Shown here: in pieces, positions 61,984-64,000 of the stretch
How positions within the stretch are numbered: position 1 is the stretch's first letter
Layout: each line of letters starts with the position of its first letter
Assembly (NCBI RefSeq): GCF_017868775.1
Contig: NZ_CP053381.1
Coordinates: 372,001 to 436,000, forward strand
DNA from: Billgrantia sulfidoxydans
Lineage (GTDB): Bacteria > Pseudomonadota > Gammaproteobacteria > Pseudomonadales > Halomonadaceae
Reading direction: 5' to 3'
Length of the DNA stretch: 64,000 nt
Notes under the pieces: model-generated
Database searches by the model: none
What the model was told of the DNA's origin: nothing
Seen by the model: only the letters and a program-made list of their open reading frames with translations
Program-made: the position numbers and the translations under genes

Positions 61984-62021
61984 ACTGCCATACCGCTACC
62001 GCTGCGCATCCGTGGCGAGAT

Positions 62022-62052
62022 GACGAGGGCCGATCCAGGATCGGCCCTCGTC
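62022..62052. terminator. terminator-like hairpin between convergent genes
   Basis: GACGAGGGCCGATCC (62022-62036) is complementary to GGATCGGCCCTCGTC (62038-62052). No T-tract on either side, so termination strength is uncertain. Confidence 0.5.
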
Positions 62053-62064
62053 GTGGGAGGACCC

Positions 62065-62886
62065 TCAGCTGGCGTTCTGCTCGATGCCCTGTAGGTACCA
62101 GGGAGCGCCATCGCGCACATCGCGAAGCAGGTGCCATGTCTCGTTGAACTCGGTCTGCTCGCCGTTCTCTTCGAGAATGCCATGGAAGATGACCGTGGCC
62201 TCCGCTTGGCCATTTATCTCCCGCACGTTGCCGAGTTCTGCCAACAGGCGGACGATCTCCGTGCGGTTGTTGGCCGGCTGCTTGGCGCGCTCTTCGCGCA
62301 GCAGGTTGTAGAGTTCGGGCGTGACGTACTCCTGAATGTCAGCGAAGTCATTATTGTCCCAGGCGCGCTGCAGGGTCATGAAGTGCTCCTTGGCGCCGGA
62401 CAGGAATCGCTCGCGGTCGAACCAGGCCGGCAGGCTGCCGAAGCTGCCGCCACCCTTGGCGGCACCCTGAGCCGGCTGGAAGGCCTCGGGCTCGAACTGT
62501 GACGGACGCTCGGCCGCTGGCTGGGGGCCTCCGGCCACGGCGGGGCGGCGGCGCGCCAGCAGGCGGAACAGCAGGAAGCCGAGGCCGGCCATCAGCAGGA
62601 TGTCCATCAGCCGCAGTTCGTCGAAGGCGCCGCCGAAGAACAGTGCCGCCAGCAGCCCGCCGGCGAGCATGCCGCCCAGCATGCCGGGCATGCGTGAGCC
62701 GGTGGCCTGGTTGGATTGCGCCTGGCGTGCCGGAGCGGCCTGGTTGGGTGCCGCGGCCGGCCGGTCGGCCGAGCGCGAGAAGCTGCCGACATTACCGCCG
62801 CCGCCCATGCGGCGGGCTTCGGCATGTTCGACGGCCAGGCCAAAGCCCAGCACGGCGACCATCAGCATGACGAGGAAGTGACGCAT
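62065..62886 (-). CDS. Tim44-like domain membrane protein
   Basis: 273 residues: a signal or anchor segment (MRHFLVMLMVAVLGFGLA), a Gly/Met/Ala-rich low-complexity linker, two hydrophobic segments (about 68-88 and 93-110) and a C-terminal Tim44-like domain (about 150-270; FLSGAKEHFMTLQRAWDNNDFADIQEYVTPELYNLLREERA, then WHLLRDVRDGAPWYLQGIEQ). Bacterial members lie in the inner membrane with unknown function. Confidence 0.82.
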   Translation of the reverse strand: MRHFLVMLMVAVLGFGLAVEHAEARRMGGGGNVGSFSRSADRPAAAPNQAAPARQAQSNQATGSRMPGMLGGMLAGGLLAALFFGGAFDELRLMDILLMAGLGFLLFRLLARRRPAVAGGPQPAAERPSQFEPEAFQPAQGAAKGGGSFGSLPAWFDRERFLSGAKEHFMTLQRAWDNNDFADIQEYVTPELYNLLREERAKQPANNRTEIVRLLAELGNVREINGQAEATVIFHGILEENGEQTEFNETWHLLRDVRDGAPWYLQGIEQNAS

Positions 62887-62963
62887 CGAAGGATTCTCTC
62901 TGCAAGGATTGGAGGTAAAGTCGAATTTGGGAGTCCCATTCTACCGGGTATGCTGGGGCCTTG

Positions 62964-63560
62964 ATGGCGAAAATGGAAAAAATCATGCGCGTGACAAGCA
63001 AACAGAGCCTGCTGCTGATCGTGGACCTTCAGGCCGGCCTGCTGCCGGTCATCGATGGGGGTGACCAGGCCGTGGCCGAGGCGGCGTGGCTGGGGGGAAT
63101 CGCCGGCATCCTGGGCGTGCCTGTCTGGCTCACGGAGCAGTATCCCGAGGGCCTGGGCAGCAGCGAGCCGCGGCTGCTGGAAGCGCTACCCGGCCATCGG
63201 CTGTGGCGTAAGGTTCACTTCAATGCCCATGCCGAGCCGGATTTTGCCGCTGCGCTGGAGGCGAGCGGCAAGCGACAGATCGTGCTGTGCGGCAGCGAAG
63301 CCCATATTTGCGTGTTGCAGACTGGCCTGGGGCTGCTGGAAGCGGGCTACGAGGTGTACTGGCTCAGCGAGGCGACGGTCAGCCGGCGTGCCGAGGAGGC
63401 AAGGCTCGCCCGCGAGCGCATGATACGTGCAGGCGCGACCCCGGTGAGTGCCGACATGGTGGCCTACGAGTGGCTCGCGCGCTGTGACGAGGAGCCTTTC
63501 CGCCAGGTCCACAAGCGCTTTCTCAAGCCACGATCGGCGCGCCCGCTACGTTTCTTCTGA
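62964..63560 (+). CDS. isochorismatase-family hydrolase (YcaC-like)
   Basis: About 198 residues of the cysteine hydrolase fold. The catalytic triad is visible: Asp in LLIVDLQAG, Lys in WRKVHFNA and Cys in CGSEAHICVLQTGLGLLEAG. Length and motifs fit the YcaC-like group, whose substrates are mostly unknown. The start is uncertain: ATG 62964 is given, but ATG 62973 and 62985 are alternatives because no clear Shine-Dalgarno sequence is present. Confidence 0.85.
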   Translation: MAKMEKIMRVTSKQSLLLIVDLQAGLLPVIDGGDQAVAEAAWLGGIAGILGVPVWLTEQYPEGLGSSEPRLLEALPGHRLWRKVHFNAHAEPDFAAALEASGKRQIVLCGSEAHICVLQTGLGLLEAGYEVYWLSEATVSRRAEEARLARERMIRAGATPVSADMVAYEWLARCDEEPFRQVHKRFLKPRSARPLRFF

Positions 63561-63565
63561 AACGC

Positions 63566-64000
63566 TCAGCCCTGGTTCTCGCGGCGAGTGAAGACCAGGG
63601 TGTCGCCTTCCGACATGGCAGGATTGAAGGCATAACCCGCCACATCGAACGCCTTGAGTTCATCGGGGTCGTCCAGGCGCTGACGAATCATCCAGGCGGC
63701 CATGAGGCCGCGTGCCTTCTTGGCGTAGAAGCTGATGATCTTGAACGTGCCGTTCTTCTCGTCCTTGAACACCGGTGTGATCACACGGGCATCCAGCCGC
63801 TTGGTATCGACGGCCTTGAAGTACTCGTTGGAGGCCAGGTTGACCAGCACCTTCGAGCCGCTGGCGGCAATGGCCTCGTTGAGCGCCTCGGTCAGGGTGC
63901 CTTGCCAGTACGCGTATAGATCCTTGCCGGCCGGGTTGGGCAGCCGGGTGCCCATCTCGAGGCGGTAGGGCTGGATCAGGTCGAGCGGGCGCAGCAGCCC
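63566..64000 (-). CDS. yaaA: peroxide stress protein YaaA (C-terminal part, runs off the window)
   Basis: The last 144 residues or so of Yaa[50 protein letters not shown] and [30 protein letters not shown] are the C-terminal signatures of this DUF328 protein, which limits iron-driven oxidative damage in E. coli under peroxide stress. The gene starts beyond position 64000. Confidence 0.94.
   Translation of the reverse strand, partial: GLLRPLDLIQPYRLEMGTRLPNPAGKDLYAYWQGTLTEALNEAIAASGSKVLVNLASNEYFKAVDTKRLDARVITPVFKDEKNGTFKIISFYAKKARGLMAAWMIRQRLDDPDELKAFDVAGYAFNPAMSEGDTLVFTRRENQG

Overview
The window is a chromosomal segment from a gamma-proteobacterium of the Halomonas type (Halomonadaceae). 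The 16S rRNA reads as a typical Halomonas 16S. The segment is GC-rich, several predicted exported proteins are extremely acidic, and TRAP transporters are abundant. I see no phage, IS element, plasmid function or CRISPR array. Almost every interval is an ordinary housekeeping or carbon-metabolism gene.

Layout. 1-8.7 kb: a truncated gene, dgt (dGTPase), a NERD membrane protein, a sirtuin, a YbaY-like lipoprotein, yciH, two paralogous HAD phosphatases of the YieH type, a pair of paralogous acidic repeat proteins, a secreted-repeat protein and a small phasin-like protein. 8.7-16.1 kb, minus strand: a sugar-acid locus with a DctPQM TRAP transporter, two LacI-family regulators, a 2-hydroxyacid dehydrogenase and a KguK/KdgK-type kinase. 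It resembles the Pseudomonas 2-ketogluconate (kgu/ptxS) cluster with a TRAP transporter as the uptake system. Palindromic candidate operators lie beside both regulators. 16.2-24.0 kb: the gamma-proteobacterial tkt-epd-pgk-fba set on the minus strand, split by a plus-strand block of two Hsp20 genes (with a sigma-32 type promoter) and a class I aldolase. 24.3-32.7 kb: the methyl cycle (metK, ahcY behind an S-adenosylhomocysteine riboswitch, metF), with an acidic coiled-coil lipoprotein, a Cys-rich copper-binding protein, a small exported/membrane pair, an AEC permease and a Cu/Zn superoxide dismutase. 32.8-43.3 kb: a fused TRAP-TAXI transporter with its binding protein, a Na/Pi symporter-like protein, yheV, prlC, an SNF symporter, a gamma-carbonic anhydrase and a YdjM-like protein. 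43.3-53.5 kb: an lldR-dctB-dctD operon divergent from lutA-lutB-lutC and a large D-lactate-dehydrogenase-type flavoprotein. Two LldR-type operators lie in the shared promoter region. 53.5-59.7 kb: a complete rRNA operon (16S, tRNA-Ile, a broken tRNA-Ile-like copy, tRNA-Ala, 23S with an apparent helix-45 intervening sequence, 5S and a vestigial second 5S tail). 59.8-64 kb: a small lipoprotein, a chemoreceptor with a near-perfect sigma-28 promoter, a Tim44-like protein, an isochorismatase-fold hydrolase and the C-terminal part of YaaA.

The most unusual signals are not whole gene systems. They are the 23S insertion, the broken tRNA and 5S remnants in the rRNA operon, the acidic repeat-protein pair, a roughly 210-base structured intergenic region at 5.3-5.5 kb, and the regulatory palindromes. 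Nothing seen amounts to a wholly new defence or mobile system. Starts were chosen from Shine-Dalgarno spacing and family N-termini. All family assignments are from reading the sequences; no database search was run.
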